DNA of 64,000 bases, taken from positions 45,268,252 to 45,332,251 of the forward strand of contig JAJLRJ010000002.1 of assembly GCA_024195265.1 (NCBI GenBank). The letters run 5' to 3'. Both the position numbers and the translations under genes were made by a program. Below, one piece after another: positions 1 through 11,520 of the stretch. Position 1 is the first letter of the stretch, and every line of letters begins with the position of its first letter. The notes below the pieces were generated by a model that searched no databases, was not told the origin of the DNA, and saw only the letters and a list, made by a program, of their open reading frames with translations. Source of the stretch: Dendrophyllia cribrosa (taxonomy: Eukaryota; Cnidaria; Anthozoa; Scleractinia; Dendrophylliidae).

Positions 1-666
1 CGAAAGCAAGCTGAAACAATTCTACAAATAGAAAACAATGCGTACTTGCATAACGGTACATTGATTGTTTTTGTCAAAAATCTTTTGTCTTTTTTCAAAT
101 TGGCTGATACTTTTTAACCTTTCCCTGACAATTTGTTGCTGGCAAGAACTCGGACACGAGCTTTGTTGCAAGGTACCGAAGCACGCTTCCGGTTACGTTA
201 ACCACTGACTTTCTCCATATTTGAGTTGTATTTTCTCCCTTTCATCCGGTTTATTCTCTATGAATAATGTGGAACCGACGAAGTTAAACCTTAACTAATT
301 GTTTTGAACACAAAGTGTTCTCTTCAAATCATTTTCAAAAAATCGACCCCTGAGGAAGGATTTTTAGGTCCAGACCCCCCCTCCCGCCTGGATTTCCAGA
401 GCCCTCAACCCCCCAGCATGCCATCCGTCGGGGGGTGTGGATTTTTTCTGGAATAACCCATTTCAGGAAGTCAGTATTTACTCTGTGAACTCAGTTTATG
501 TGTGAATGTTCTTTGCGATAATTATTGTCTGATCATGAGCAGGCCATGACAGGCAAAACATAGCCAGCATTATGTTTTGAAAAACCTGGGTCTGCACACT
601 GCAGTTATCCAGGGTGCCCACACCACTAAAAAATGTGTTTTTCAGTGACACCCTGTTAGTTACCTA
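1..666. other. No gene seen; left edge of window
   Basis: No open frame or splice-bounded homology was recognised on either strand. The remaining 3' exons of the EEPD1-like gene (minus strand) must lie here or, more likely, beyond the left edge; I could not find the rest of its phosphatase-fold domain. Around 600-666 a degenerate extra unit of the minisatellite at 942-1184 is visible. Confidence 0.5.
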
Positions 667-939
667 CAATATTATTGCAGACGAAAGTAGTTGGGAAGGT
701 TGTAAAAACGAATAGCATAAGTTCTGAATTACACCGATGCTCTGTTAATGTTAAATAATGATCAACTGTCACTCTTCAGAGTCTCCCCCACTCCCCCTTT
801 CCAATGTTGGGATTTCAGCCAACATTTTTGCATTAAAAAATTCCAGTTATAACCAACATTGTAAAAGGGGGAGCTGAGGGGAGAGAAAGAATCCAATGGT
901 AAAAACTGCCAACCTTCCCAACACTTTTGTCTATGATTG
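667..939. mobile_element. 273-bp TIR element (MITE) at a TA site
   Basis: The ends are inverted copies: the left part has CGAAAGTAGTTGGGAAGGTT and the right end has its imperfect complement AACCTTCCCAACACTTTTG. TA lies directly on both sides (665-666 and 940-941), as for Tc1/mariner-like elements. A shorter internal inverted pair surrounds CCAATGTTGGG / CCAACATTG. There is no coding frame. The element sits inside the flanking minisatellite. Confidence 0.6.
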
Positions 940-941
940 TA

Positions 942-1184
942 GTTACAGTATCTAGGTAAATATCGCTAAGGTGTTTTATTAAGACCCTGTAAGTTACCTA
1001 GTTACAGTAGCTTAGTACATATCACTAAGGTGTTTTAGTAAAACCCATTAAGTTACCTAGTAACAGTGGCTTAGTACATACATGTATCACTAAGGTGTTT
1101 TATTGAGACCCTGTAAGTTACCTAGTAACAGTGGCTTAGTACATATCACTAAGGTGTTTTATTGAGACCCTGCAAGTTACTAAT
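942..1184. repeat. Minisatellite, about 58-60 bp unit, 4 copies
   Basis: Four consecutive units each carry CACTAAGGTGTTTTATTGAG and AGTTACCTAGTAACAGTGGC, with a few substitutions and one 6-bp insertion (ACATGT). A fifth, diverged unit appears to lie on the far side of the 667-939 element. Confidence 0.8.
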
Positions 1185-1218
1185 AGTTATATTTATTTAG
1201 CTACTGGTACATGTACAT

Positions 1219-1375
1219 GTTGTGGTTTAAATTTTTCTTTGGTTTGAAAATTTTCAAACTAGTTTAAATTTTGTTTTCCTTTGTCTTAGATTATGATAAT
1301 GAATCAAGGACAAAGGAAAATAAAAATTAAACTGGTTTGAAATTTTTTAAACAAAGGAAAAATTTGAACCACAAC
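1219..1375. mobile_element. 157-bp MITE, copy 1 of family A
   Basis: The termini GTTGTGGTT and its inverted partner AACCACAAC extend inward as long A/T-rich inverted arms (TTTCTTTGGTTTGAAAATTT against AAATTTTTTAAACAAAGGAA). It is noncoding. A second copy is at about 4808-4956. Confidence 0.6.
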
Positions 1376-1401
1376 ATACACAACATGTAGGAGAGAAACC
1401 T

Positions 1402-1528
1402 GGGGTCAATTCAATAAAACTTTTACAAGTGTAATTTACAAGTGTAGCTATTGTTTTCAACCTCTGAAATAATGGCCACACTTGTAAATTACACTAACCC
1501 CTTGTAAAAGTGTTACTGAATTGACCCC
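1402..1528. mobile_element. 127-bp palindromic MITE, copy 1 of family B
   Basis: Starts GGGGTCAATTCAATAAAACT and ends with the inverted GAATTGACCCC. The arms contain TTTACAAGTGTAATTTACAAG. A near-identical copy lies at 53816-53940, 52 kb away. Noncoding. Confidence 0.7.
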
Positions 1529-1612
1529 TGGTGTCAAACCTTAAGTTGAAGGTCAAGCATGTTACATACATGTACATGTACCTTTTCTAATTTTATTATG
1601 TAACATATTTAC

Positions 1613-1664
1613 CTTGTTTAATGCATTCTCATCACCAATTTCTTGTACAGCTAGTATGTCAATT
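1613..1664 (-). CDS. EEPD1: EEPD1-like protein, exon 2 (partial gene)
   Basis: A 52-nt exon, acceptor TTTTCATAG and donor GTAAAT on the minus strand. Its first base completes the glycine codon left open by exon 1, and it then reads IDILAVQEIGDENALNK. In vertebrate EEPD1 the same stretch reads KLLAVQEL followed by an acidic helix; the Q-E pair belongs to the metal-binding motif of the endonuclease/exonuclease/phosphatase fold. It ends in phase 0, so further exons must follow, and I could not find them in this window. Confidence rests on the correct phase and the homology across the junction. Confidence 0.85.
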
Positions 1665-3392
1665 CTATGAAAACACAATCAAAGTTTAAAATAAAGTCAA
1701 CAGTAGTTACACTGAGTCCTGTCTGTATTACAAGCAGAGGTGTAGACGTCTTCTTCAGTGGTGTCCACTGAAAAGGGGCAAAACCTGAAACGTTCAGTTT
1801 TGCCATTTCAATTTTAATAAGTTTCAATTTTTTGTGTATCCAACCAAGTGCCACGCAGCCACCGAACTTTTTAGTTCCAATTTCCAGAGGTGTACGTGTA
1901 TGTATACTAGGTGAATCTTTGCGGACATCATTGCTTATATTTTGTTTCATTAGAAAATCAATTTATATTTTCTATTGAATTTTCCTGTTAGTATCAAATA
2001 AACAAACCGCCACTTTCGATCAAAACTGCATTCGTTCTTGGCCACAACAAGCTTGGTAACCACGTAAATTTCTTGAGCACATGTTTTATTTAGCCTGGTT
2101 ACGAAGGTTAACCAAGATGGCCGCTCGTTTACAGACTCTTTTCTTGGATTCTGTCGTTCGTTTTAGATGTTCCTTAATTCAAAACGTCCCACAAAGATAG
2201 CGAGCACCGTTTTAAAACAGGTATTTTCGTTTTCTTCCTCTGAAACCTAGTAAAACATGCATAAAAAAGTTCCAGAAAAAATCACATAATTTGCATAATT
2301 TTCTGCATAATAGTCCTTGCTTATCGCATAATTTGCCACGAAAAAATCGCATAATATCAGAAGCCCTGGTAAACAGTGGGGGATGTTTATTACAAGTAAA
2401 AGAAAACCCAGATACTAATTTCTTTGCGGCTTTTTCGCGCGAAGAACTTTATGGATGGCTGAAACAACGAAAAAATCTGTTGGAAGGCCTATAACTGAAA
2501 AAAACAAGTTGCAATGACTTTTGTCGTGTTTGTGGTTGCAATTTTAATACATATTACGGAGACTTTAAACAAAGAGTATCAACAGAGAAGTGGCATAAAC
2601 GAAGCAGTCGCTAGACCGTGAAAATTGACAATGGAAGGGAATTAGTATAAACAGCGAGCTCCACGCTGCAAGCTATACAGCGTAGTGAATGGAAGCTAAA
2701 ATTACAGCCTTGACTGAGACAAACTTCAACTCTCTACAAGTTGAATAGCTTATTAAGCTACAACTCTCTCTGCCATAAAGCTTGGATTCTAAAAATTCAA
2801 ATCCTGCGAAGACAAAACTAAAATAGCTGGGCCCAGCATGACATTAATAGCGGGAAAGAGATTAACGGCCAACAGATCTTTTCAGATCCTGTCATGTCCG
2901 GTATTTCAGAGGATTAAGTTAGAGAAATTCAAACCTTTCCTACATAAAAATCTACATGCCAATATCTAAAATGAGGTCAAAATCTAAGCGTAACACGCCA
3001 CGGGAAACCACAATCGACAGATTTGACCTCTAGTTCATTGCATGCAGATTCTTAAACTCAGTCTAAACTAAAATCCTCTTTTACAAACTAAATGTAGAAT
3101 ACCTCTTCAACACATAGAGAAGCAGCAAATGGCATTAAAAACATGAGGTAAGAGTCCGTGTAGGCCTGCCACTACCATTTTACATTTGAGTCTGTTCCGG
3201 TTTCAGCGATGTTATGTTTGGAATTTTTTCCAGACATGCCTGAAGTTTGTCAGCCATTGACAGAAACTGAAATTATGTTGAGTATTGATAGCGGCTGGTG
3301 CGTTTTTGACAGATGTTGACAGGTTGCCATGGAAGAGCCAATCAGAATTCTGAGTTGTGAGAGCAACGCATAAGGTCAAAAGCTTGGGCTTT

Positions 3393-3523
3393 GTCTGTAG
3401 TCCCTCCTTTTTCTCTCTCCCCGCCGCGCGTCTTGCCTTTCTCGCGTGGGGTGATTTTCACGTGCGCTCGTGTTTCGCTCGCTCTATACTATCCCTGAGG
3501 AAAAAGGAGGGACTACTCGTAGT
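3393..3523. mobile_element. 131-bp MITE with TAGTCCCTCC ends
   Basis: The left end TAGTCCCTCCTTTTTCTC is inverted at the right as GAGGAAAAAGGAGGGACTA. The interior is GC-rich with many CGCG and TCGC steps, unlike the AT-rich surroundings. Noncoding. Confidence 0.6.
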
Positions 3524-3527
3524 CTAT

Positions 3528-4568
3528 TTAACCCATTGACACCTGAACCGCCCGAAACCGCCCGTACAAGACTCCACTGCTTTAAACAATTGCAACTTTC
3601 TCAATCGTGCGAACATTGCCTTAACTAGCAGTTGTGAGCATTGACTAGAAAGTCCCTCAAATTGAGATACCCAATAAACACAAAAAGTCAGGGATTTTTG
3701 CAGAATATCAGCGTTTTTAACGTCATAGACCAAAAGACAAAAATCACGTTTTTGCCTTTAGTTTTTTTTTATTCAAATCATCGTGGCAAACCCAAAAGTC
3801 AACATTCACAGCAAAATTCAGTCCTAGTCCTAGCTTAGCAGTGAATTTTTTTGCTCTTATTCATTGCTCGGGCTGAACAGCCTCTTGTTCTAGAGCATAA
3901 TGACCTTGCCTCGATTTTCAACATCACCACAGCACTGCATGCTGGGAAAATAGCCACAATTTTTGACAGCATTCGTTCCTTTCCCCACACATTTCATATT
4001 TATACAAAGTCCACAGCAACTCCGACCTACCATCGAAATTCCGTGCTTGTTGTGTTCTTCAGTGGTTGCAACTTTCAAAATATGCCGTGTTTGAAGGGAG
4101 GAGGAGGAGGGGAGGATGGGGGAGAAGGGCCATTGAAAATGATCCAGGGGAGAAATTCATCCAGAGTTGAGTCCCAAGGCTACTTCGTTTCTGAGCGGCC
4201 ATTTTTCCAGTTCAACGAGCAACGAGCCAAATTTGTAAACGAAGTCCAACACCTAACTCACTTCATTGAGAAAGTGGACTCTGAACTACCTTCAAGCTTA
4301 ATGATGCTCATCAGCCAGCAATTAAAGATGAAAAATGGCTGTGGACTTACCAAAAATCGCAGATACACCATATTTGAGCCTTTATTGCAATTCAACGAAG
4401 CAACATGACAACGTCACAATGACGTTTCCAGTAAACTCGAGCCTTCAGTGTTTTAGAACAGCAGCACTTTCAGTGGTAACCCCAAATATGGAGTCACAAA
4501 ATCCTATGGCTCGTTTATATGCAGAAAATCACTCAAAAATGTAAAAATTCTCAGGAGTCAATGGGTTA
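3528..4568. mobile_element. 1.04-kb TIR element, family C copy 1
   Basis: Starts TTAACCCATTGACACCTGA and ends inverted as TCAATGGGTTAA. An open frame of 185 codons (3851-4408) covers a G/A-rich run and matches no family I know; I treat it as chance. A second, incomplete and rearranged copy lies in the Gs alpha gene at 31156-31208 and 31298-31627. Confidence 0.65.
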
Positions 4569-4807
4569 AACAAAACACTGGGATCAAACCCAAAATGACT
4601 GAGGCAAGTGCCTCAGTTTGCCTCATACTGGCTACGGCCTGGATATTTAGATTCCTTTTGGACTTTCTATGATTCTTATTCTCTGACCATTTTTTAAGAT
4701 GGGCACATGTAGAGTTTATGTTGTTGATTGTTGGTGTTGATTGATGATTGTTGTCGATTGATGATCTCACTGAATCAGAACGAACTGTCCATAATACGGA
4801 CATGTAT

Positions 4808-4956
4808 AATTTATGCTGTGGTTCAACTGTTTTCTTTGGTTTGAAAATTTTTAAACCAGTTTGATGTTTGTTTAATTTTTTTTCAGTTGTCTCAAGTAAT
4901 GGTAATGAATCTGAGTTAAAAAGAATAAAAATCAAAATGGTTTAAATATCACAACA
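4808..4956. mobile_element. MITE, copy 2 of family A
   Basis: Shares the arm TTTCTTTGGTTTGAAAATTT and the centre GGTAATGAATC with the copy at 1219-1375, and ends in ATCACAAC. The copies differ at many positions, so this is not a recent duplicate. Confidence 0.55.
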
Positions 4957-5090
4957 TTTTTACATACTGAGCTTGGATTTAAATAACTGGAAGCTTTCAG
5001 CTTCCACTATGTCTCTTGGTAGATTATTCCAAAGCTGAACTATCTTAATAAACAATGAATGTTTATAACAGTTCAGTCTGGCAGCACATA

Positions 5091-7076
5091 CAGTACCGCT
5101 CGCGTGTATTGCAGCACTACACGCGCGTGAAGCGCGTGTAATACACTCAGTCTACACGCATTTTACACGCATTTGACGCGCGTGTAACAGGCAAGCTACA
5201 CGCAGTGGATATGAAATTGCGTGTAACAAACTACACGTAGTGGATATGAAATTGCGTGTAACAAACTACACGCAGTGGATATGAAATTGCGTGTAAAATT
5301 ACACGAAATCCTTCAACTTCAAATCACCACAATGTTAGTGCGTGAAAAGAGGAGAAAACATTTACCGTACAGACCGTATCATTCGCATACTTCGTGGCCA
5401 CTCCGTTTACAATGTACTATCTGTCGTGAACGTTGCTGTATTTATTTTACAGACACGAATTTTCGGCAAGCTGTTTACCGATAGATAAAGTTTCGTTAAC
5501 TCATCTATTTGCTCAATATATCCCTATTGTGCTAAACAAGCGGCGCCGTTAAGTGTGCATGAAAAGCGGACAAAACATTTACCGTATCGTTCGCGTACTT
5601 CGTGGCGACTCCGTTTTCATTTTGAATTCGATTTCTTACAATGTACTATCTGTCGTGAACGTTCCTGTATTTTCGGCAAGCGGTTTACCGATGGATAAAC
5701 TTTCGTTAACGCAAAGTCTTTGCTCAATGTATCCCTGTGCTAAACAAGTGGCTCCGTCCTCGGGCTGTCCGTCGACTGTGCGTAAAATATGCGAAAACAT
5801 TTAACGTGTCGTTCGCATACTTCGTGGCGACTCCATTTGTATTTTAAATCATCAGTTTTGAATTCGATTTCTTACATTTCTTACTTCCTGTCTTGAACGT
5901 TGCTGTATTTATTATACAGACAAGAATTTTCGGCAAGCGGTTAATGCAAGTCTGCTGAATATATCCCTGTTGTGCTAAACTAGCGGCGCCGTCGACTGTC
6001 TCGGAATTCAAACTAAAATAAATAAACACAAAATTGGCTTTCGTTTTTCGTGAATTCTTAAAGCATATTTATCCTTAAATGTGTAAAAAATCTGCAGACT
6101 ATCAGAAATTATTGACATAAATAATAACGTCCTAAATCAGAAACGCATTCGATACTTGAAATGAAATTCGATCTGTTAGCAGATCTCGTTGCCTAGCACG
6201 TGACCAAAATCTACCGTCCTTGTTTTTAGGTGTTTGCGACATTTGCACAGATTTTACACTTGAAATTTACTCCACAATTGAAATTTATATTGGATGGACT
6301 TAAAAATGATCAGGCGAAAAAGATTGTATGATCCTCTGTTTATTTGACTCCTCGTTTGAAATTTACATGTACTTTGAGTCGGACGGATGACAACATCGCA
6401 GTCGCCTTTATTTATGTAAGCTCAAAAACAACATCTTCGAATGTTGAATGTTTTAGCAAAACGACTTTGTAGCGAATCGATATGGCTACTAGGGCTACGC
6501 TACGGAGTTTTTGCCGAGGAACAATTAGCTTCAAAGTGGTCTGTCCAAACTGAAGACGTTACCGTCGCGGTTTGGGCGCTATCTGTCCTCAGTGTGTCCT
6601 GATCTGTTGGCAGGCCGAAACACGGACATTACAGCAGTCCAGGCAGTCGAACTGCTTGATACTTTCTAGCCTTGTCGAGTCAAATACGTTCGCCCATCTT
6701 TGGTATCATTTAGTTCGGAAGGAATTCATCTTAGTTTGACTTTTAAAACAATTTCATGAAGTAGTATTATTTTTCATTGATACTCGAGTCCATAATAAAC
6801 AATATTGGATCCGCCATTTGCGCGGTGTTGTGATTTCGCTTCCTCCCGTTGGGTATGTAGTCGCTTCTCGAATTCTTGTTTGACAAACTACACGCATTTG
6901 AATCACAAAATACACGCATTTTTTTAAAAAAGGGAATACACGCGTACACGTGTAATTAGGCTTTTCTATTACACGCGTATACACGCGCGTCAAATTCGTG
7001 TAAAATGCGTGTACTACACGGACTTTACACGCATTTTACGCGCGTGTAGGTGCTGCAATACACGCGAGCGGTACTG
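5091..7076. mobile_element. 1986-bp non-autonomous TIR transposon at a TA site
   Basis: The perfect 27-bp terminal inverted repeat begins CAGTACCGCTCGCGTGTATT and ends GCAGCAC; TA flanks both ends (5089-5090 and 7077-7078), which fits Tc1/mariner-type insertion. The subterminal regions are packed with the motif TACACGC in both orientations. Near the left end a 35-37 bp unit (CACGCAGTGGATATGAAATT) repeats about three times (5205-5300). The middle is a triplicated block of about 220 bp. I see no transposase frame, so it would need a transposase from elsewhere. It sits in intron 1 of the EEPD1-like gene. Confidence 0.85.
5338..6003. repeat. Three diverged tandem copies of a ~220-bp block
   Basis: Each copy contains, in order, AAAACATTTACCGT, TACTTCGTGGCGACTCC, a GTCGTGAACGTT-like stretch, TTTTCGGCAAGC and a TATCCCTGTTGTGCTAAAC-like stretch. 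Copies start near 5338, 5557 and 5780. Identity is partial with small indels, so the triplication is older than the clean element ends suggest. It lies inside the 5091-7076 transposon. Confidence 0.75.
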
Positions 7077-7188
7077 TACATATTTTGAACGAGCTTTTAG
7101 CTCAATAGATGTTACACTGTACGTGGGTAAATAAATGATTGATTGATTGAATGAATGACAGTTCTGGTAAGTGATGAAAGATACTTAC

Positions 7189-7979
7189 CCATTCTCTAAT
7201 ATTGTGCAACAAACAACTTCACATACTCCAACATTGTCTGCTTTATCCGAGGAAAAAGAAAGCAAGTTCCAGCTTGCAATACGCACAGTATCATCACGTG
7301 GAGTAAACTTTTTAGGGATTCTGTGTTCAATTGATGTCCTTATCTTTTCATGACCCTTGATTTTTGAGGACTCAACAGTTATTTGTGTTGTTATTTTCTC
7401 GAGAATTTTCTCACTCACACCTCTTACAGAAACAATATCTTCAACGTTAAAAAATGGTCCATTCTCTTGTCTGTATTGAACAATCCTGCCAGCAAGAGTT
7501 GGTCCAATGCCTTTTATTTTCTCTAATGCATTTTGCGATGCTGTATTAATATTGATTTTCTCCACTGAATTAGTATGAACGTTTTTCGGGAGTTCTTCGC
7601 GAATTTCATCTCTAAACTTCTCACAACTTAGCTTCCCCAATGAATCAACCCTCACAAGAATGTTGTCTTGTATATGAAGTTGATATTTTGTGCCATTTCT
7701 CTCCAGCACAGCAGCAATATCTCCAGTAGTGTTTAGATAACCTTTTTCGCGTCGTATGACAAGTTCATTTGCAATTTTCTCGTTTAAACCAACTTGAACA
7801 AGAGCATTGACAGCTCTTTTGTTACTCGCTTCACCCTGCAGTTCAACTGGTGTGTCTTGGCATTCTTCATACTTTCCTCCTCGATTTCTCGCTTTGAGAT
7901 GGCCTCCAACTTCCTGATCATCTCTAGTTGCTTTGCTACGCTTCCGACGAAACTTAGCCGTTGAAAATTTGCATCCCAT
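7189..7979 (-). CDS. EEPD1: EEPD1-like endonuclease/exonuclease/phosphatase family protein, exon 1
   Basis: This exon encodes the first 263 residues and part of the next codon (phase 2), ending at a strong GTAAGT donor. The start MGCKFS keeps Gly2 and a cysteine, as expected for N-myristoylation and palmitoylation; vertebrate EEPD1 also begins MG and is reported at the plasma membrane and at stalled replication forks. Residues about 55-95 resemble a decayed first helix-hairpin-helix unit. Residues about 143-198 are a clear second unit (ININTASQNALEKIKGIGPT, then NVEDIVSVRGVSEKIL). From about 232 the nuclease-fold domain begins (VRIASWNL, then EVVCCTILENG), matching the VLRLATWNL and EVVCMTLLEN region of human EEPD1. 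Its role in cnidarians is inferred only from homology. Confidence 0.88.
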
Positions 7980-8057
7980 TTCAATTTAGCTGGATTTTGC
8001 ACCATCTTACATGTTGGAAATCGAAACTGACGATCGAACCGCCATCTTTGCTTTGCC

Positions 8058-8240
8058 TCTGACTCGTCCCCAGTCGTCTTTCAATTAACGAGAGGAGCGC
8101 GAGGTGTGATGGGAAGGAGTCTTTCCCTTTCCTTTTCCTCCTTCCCACCACCCCCTTCGGTCGCGCTTCTCGCGTTCTGCGTCTATCCCCCACGCGCGTC
8201 TCCCGCGTTTTGCCAAGAAAGACGACTGGGGACGAGTCAG
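8058..8240. mobile_element. 183-bp MITE just upstream of the EEPD1-like start codon
   Basis: The left end CTGACTCGTCCCCAGTCGTC is inverted at the right (GACGACTGGGGACGAGTCAG). The interior is GC-rich with CGCG steps, like the 3393-3523 element. It begins about 80 bp upstream of the EEPD1-like ATG (7979) and so lies in the promoter or 5' UTR. Confidence 0.7.
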
Positions 8241-9419
8241 GCAGGCTTTGACTCGATTTCGCGCAAATTCCCACACGCAATGCCGCTGATTATCTCCTCG
8301 TTATCATCGGAGGCTCCTGACTTTATAAAACCTCGCCTTGGAATCGAGGTTATTAAATTTTGTATAAAATTAAAAGAAACATAGAATGCACGATCACTGC
8401 AACAAACCGTTGAGAATGGTCGGATCTGGGTTTCCAGACCTAGATCAGTATTTTAAATACTTGAAGTGAAACAAAAGAAATGGCAAACCGATCCTTACGG
8501 CAGGAGCGAAGTATTGGGCACTATCATATTCCACTTTTTAATATTTAATTTTATTTGCTTCTGCTTCTGTTTTTCTACTGAAAGGCCAAAGGATCAGTTT
8601 GCCGCAAACAATACACAATACTCTATCCCGTACAGGTTTCAGAAACTCCCTTGCCCAAGTCAAGAAACTGATGTAAAAAATAAAAATAATAATATGAAAT
8701 AACAGAGAAATAAAGGGCGAATAAAGATTTATTCATATACAATGGTTTAATAATATATACTAAAACCAGGAGCTTATTACCCCTAAAACTAATTGTATTA
8801 TGTAAAAAAAATTATGTATATGTATAATTATATATCTTATATAATTATATATGTACCTGGATTTTTGAAAAAAAAAACTGTTCTTCGTTCAGTTTGTCGT
8901 TCAAAACGTTAGTCTTAAGTTCGCAAAATAAAAGTATAGTATTGCTGGTTATGTTTGTCTCTTCCGCTCTCTTCCTTTCCACGGCTTTGCTCTCTCTTTT
9001 GTGCGATTTTCAGCTTGATCTGGGTCATAAAACCCTTGTTTCAGCGTCGTCGTAGTGAAAATACTGTAATTTTCATCAGCCATGTTTTTCAAAAATCAGC
9101 TTTCTATATATGAAGCTGTCAACAAGTATGGATTTTCCATGGGCATACGTATTCATATGCTTGGAATTCGCAGCTTTTGTCTATTCGGCTGAGCGCAGCG
9201 ATAGAGAATAGAATGAACAACATTGATGTAATCCACATTACTGTCACTAAGAACTGAAGAAAAATGCTTGTATTTTTGACGATTTCCTGTTAATATTTCG
9301 ACAAATATTTCGAAAATTTTTTCACAAAACGTCCCAGTCTTAAATGAATGTGTTCAGCCTCCATCGCGCCCTACATTTAGGTTAGCCTGCAACACAGATT
9401 AACATGGCTAAACTAGGCA

Positions 9420-9560
9420 TACAAAAAGGTGGTTTTATCAACAAACTCCCCCTGAAATGGGCCACCGTAAAGGAATTCAAAAGATGACGTTTCGAGCGCT
9501 AGCCCTTCGTTAGAACGAATGCCCCCCTCCACTTCCTTCGCGAAGGGACGAAACGTCACC
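9420..9560. repeat. Dispersed repeat, family D copy 1
   Basis: Contains GGCCACCGTAAAG and ACGTTTCGAGCGCTAGCCCT. Related copies are at 11405-11520 (same strand) and 50607-50715 (opposite strand). Noncoding. Confidence 0.6.
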
Positions 9561-10921
9561 TTTTTACCTAGGAACACATGTCCTGAAGGAAATGGAAACT
9601 TTGTGAAAAAGGCTGTTGCTAAGAGACTGTAGACAATGCTGCTGAATAATCGTGGACGCGGAAAAATCGATTGGAATAAAACTCCAATGATAATTTTGTT
9701 TTATATTTCACATATTTGCTGTACGAACGCCGATTTAAAAAGAATATATTGTCGAGTACCCGCACAACTATCTTGAATGTGCACTTAACTTAGCATGAAT
9801 TAGAACTTTTGGCCTTCTGCTGTTTTTAAAAATACCTTGCGGCTATTTTCTATTTATACCTGCTATAATTAATTTGCCAGATGCTTGAAACAAAACTGAA
9901 ACAAAAATATCGGCCCAAATTGTATTCCGCCAATTGATTACCACTTTTGGAATTATTTTATGCTGCAAATGTTTCTTAGGAAATAATCCATTGGAAACAC
10001 ATTTTCAACTTTATGTTGATTCATGGCCTATATTTATCTGAATCCTTCATTGCACGTGTAATTTATACCATGACTGAGCCTCTTAAAAATGCGAACCATT
10101 TTTCGTCTTCTTTTCTTAAATTCAAAGAGATAGAAAAAGGACTGATTATTGTGGCATGACTTCGTTTTCTCTCGCATTATGTGTCCTTGGCGTTTGATAA
10201 TGACTGGCTGACGAAAAGGCCCGGCATTTTTCGGTTTTCACTCGCGTGGAACTAATCAAGATCCTAACAAATTTTATCAACTTTATATTGTTCACCTATT
10301 TTGGAAACCCTCGGAAGAATACTATTTATAGAACAGAGGTTTTAAGTTGAATTTTATATGGGATCGACAACGCCGCTTCGCTGCGGCTTAAAATATATAT
10401 TTAGCCATGAACAGCATCAATATTGTTCCAAAAAATACGAATATATAGAACAGTAGAATATTTCAAGAATAATATAATAATAGCAGAATATTTTTAAAAA
10501 GTATAAATAAGACTTTCACAAAAGATTAAAACTTGGGAACTAAAAATAGAAATCGCCCTCATTAAAAAGAAACAGCGAAGGCAAAAATAGAACTGCATTT
10601 ATGAATTAAGCAGCCTTCCAGCTGGTATTGTGGCGAAACATGAATATTTTGAATATGATATGTTGCTATGACAACTGCCAAACTGTTAGAAACAGGTGGT
10701 ATCTGGTTCTCGCCCCATTCTCTTACACGTGCAACACAGTCAAAAACCTTCGTTTTGTATTTCATTCATTTTCAAAGATCTATTTCCGTGCATTTTCAGT
10801 ACATTTCAAAAACATGAACCACTGTTTGCAAAATCTGCAAAATATAAATTGAGTTTTTACACCTCTTTTAGGTAATTCCACAGAAATAGAATTTGAATAA
10901 CGATTTTTGAAGTGAATAAGT

Positions 10922-11013
10922 GGGCGGGGGGAGGGGAGGGGAGGGAGTCAAAGTTTTAGAGACTGAAATTTGTTTTTGGCGAGATAATCGGAGGAGGGGA
11001 GGGGAGGGGAGGG
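10922..11013 (+). other. Two G-quadruplex-type tracts 45 bp apart
   Basis: GGCGGGGGGAGGGGAGGGGA at 10925 and GGAGGAGGGGAGGGGAGGGG at 10990 each have four or more G runs with one-base loops, which fits the G4 consensus. No gene start is seen nearby, so a regulatory role is not supported. Confidence 0.6.
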
Positions 11014-11404
11014 CGTGGCAGATGCCACCGACCCCTCCTCTGGATTGCTCACTGTTACATTTCACGGTAGCTGGAGAGATAATTGTAATTGAACACTTTA
11101 GAGACCGTGATATGTATAATGCATTGAACACAGTGAAACGCCTGCATGAAACGGCATTGACTCAAAACGTTGTCTGCGTGCATGATCTCATTGTCATAAT
11201 TTAATGCCCGCGAGTAATGGGTATGTATGCGTATTTAGCAATAACTATTTTTTTTCCTGTCGAAGAAATTACTTTTACCTCTTTTAACTCAAAGAGGACG
11301 ATTTTCATACGCCAAAAATGCGATAAAAAATAGGTTACCATGGTCATTGCGGAGAAAACAAGTACACTTTATTTAGTGAAGTCAGCTTCAAAGGAAACCC
11401 AAGA

Positions 11405-11520
11405 ATTTGGTTTTATCGACTGAGTCGATAAGGTAAATTAGCCACCGTAAAAAGATTCGAGAAAGCTGACGTTTCGAGCGCTAGCCCTTCGTCGGAGCGC
11501 GTGCTCGTGATCTGAGCACG
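11405..11520. repeat. Dispersed repeat, family D copy 2
   Basis: Contains GGTTTTATCGACTGAGTCGA, TAGCCACCGTAAA and GACGTTTCGAGCGCTAGCCC. Same family as 9420-9560 and 50607-50715. Confidence 0.65.

Larger units (their letters stand above)
1665..7188 (-). other. Intron 1 of the EEPD1-like gene (5.5 kb)
   Basis: Bounded by GTAAGT at 7188-7183 and AG at 1666-1665 (minus strand). It is mostly mobile DNA: a small inverted element at 3393-3523, a 1.04-kb element at 3528-4568, a family A MITE at about 4808-4956 and a 1986-bp element at 5091-7076. The stretch 1670-3390 shows no gene; short direct repeats of a GCATAATTTGC type occur at about 2285-2350. Confidence 0.75.

Noticed and set aside
3851..4408. 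185-codon open frame
   Set aside because: It lies inside a TIR element, includes a low-complexity glycine run from a G-rich stretch and has no domain I recognise.
6480..6550. Short ATG frame inside the 5091-7076 transposon
   Set aside because: About 23 codons, no family match, not a transposase.
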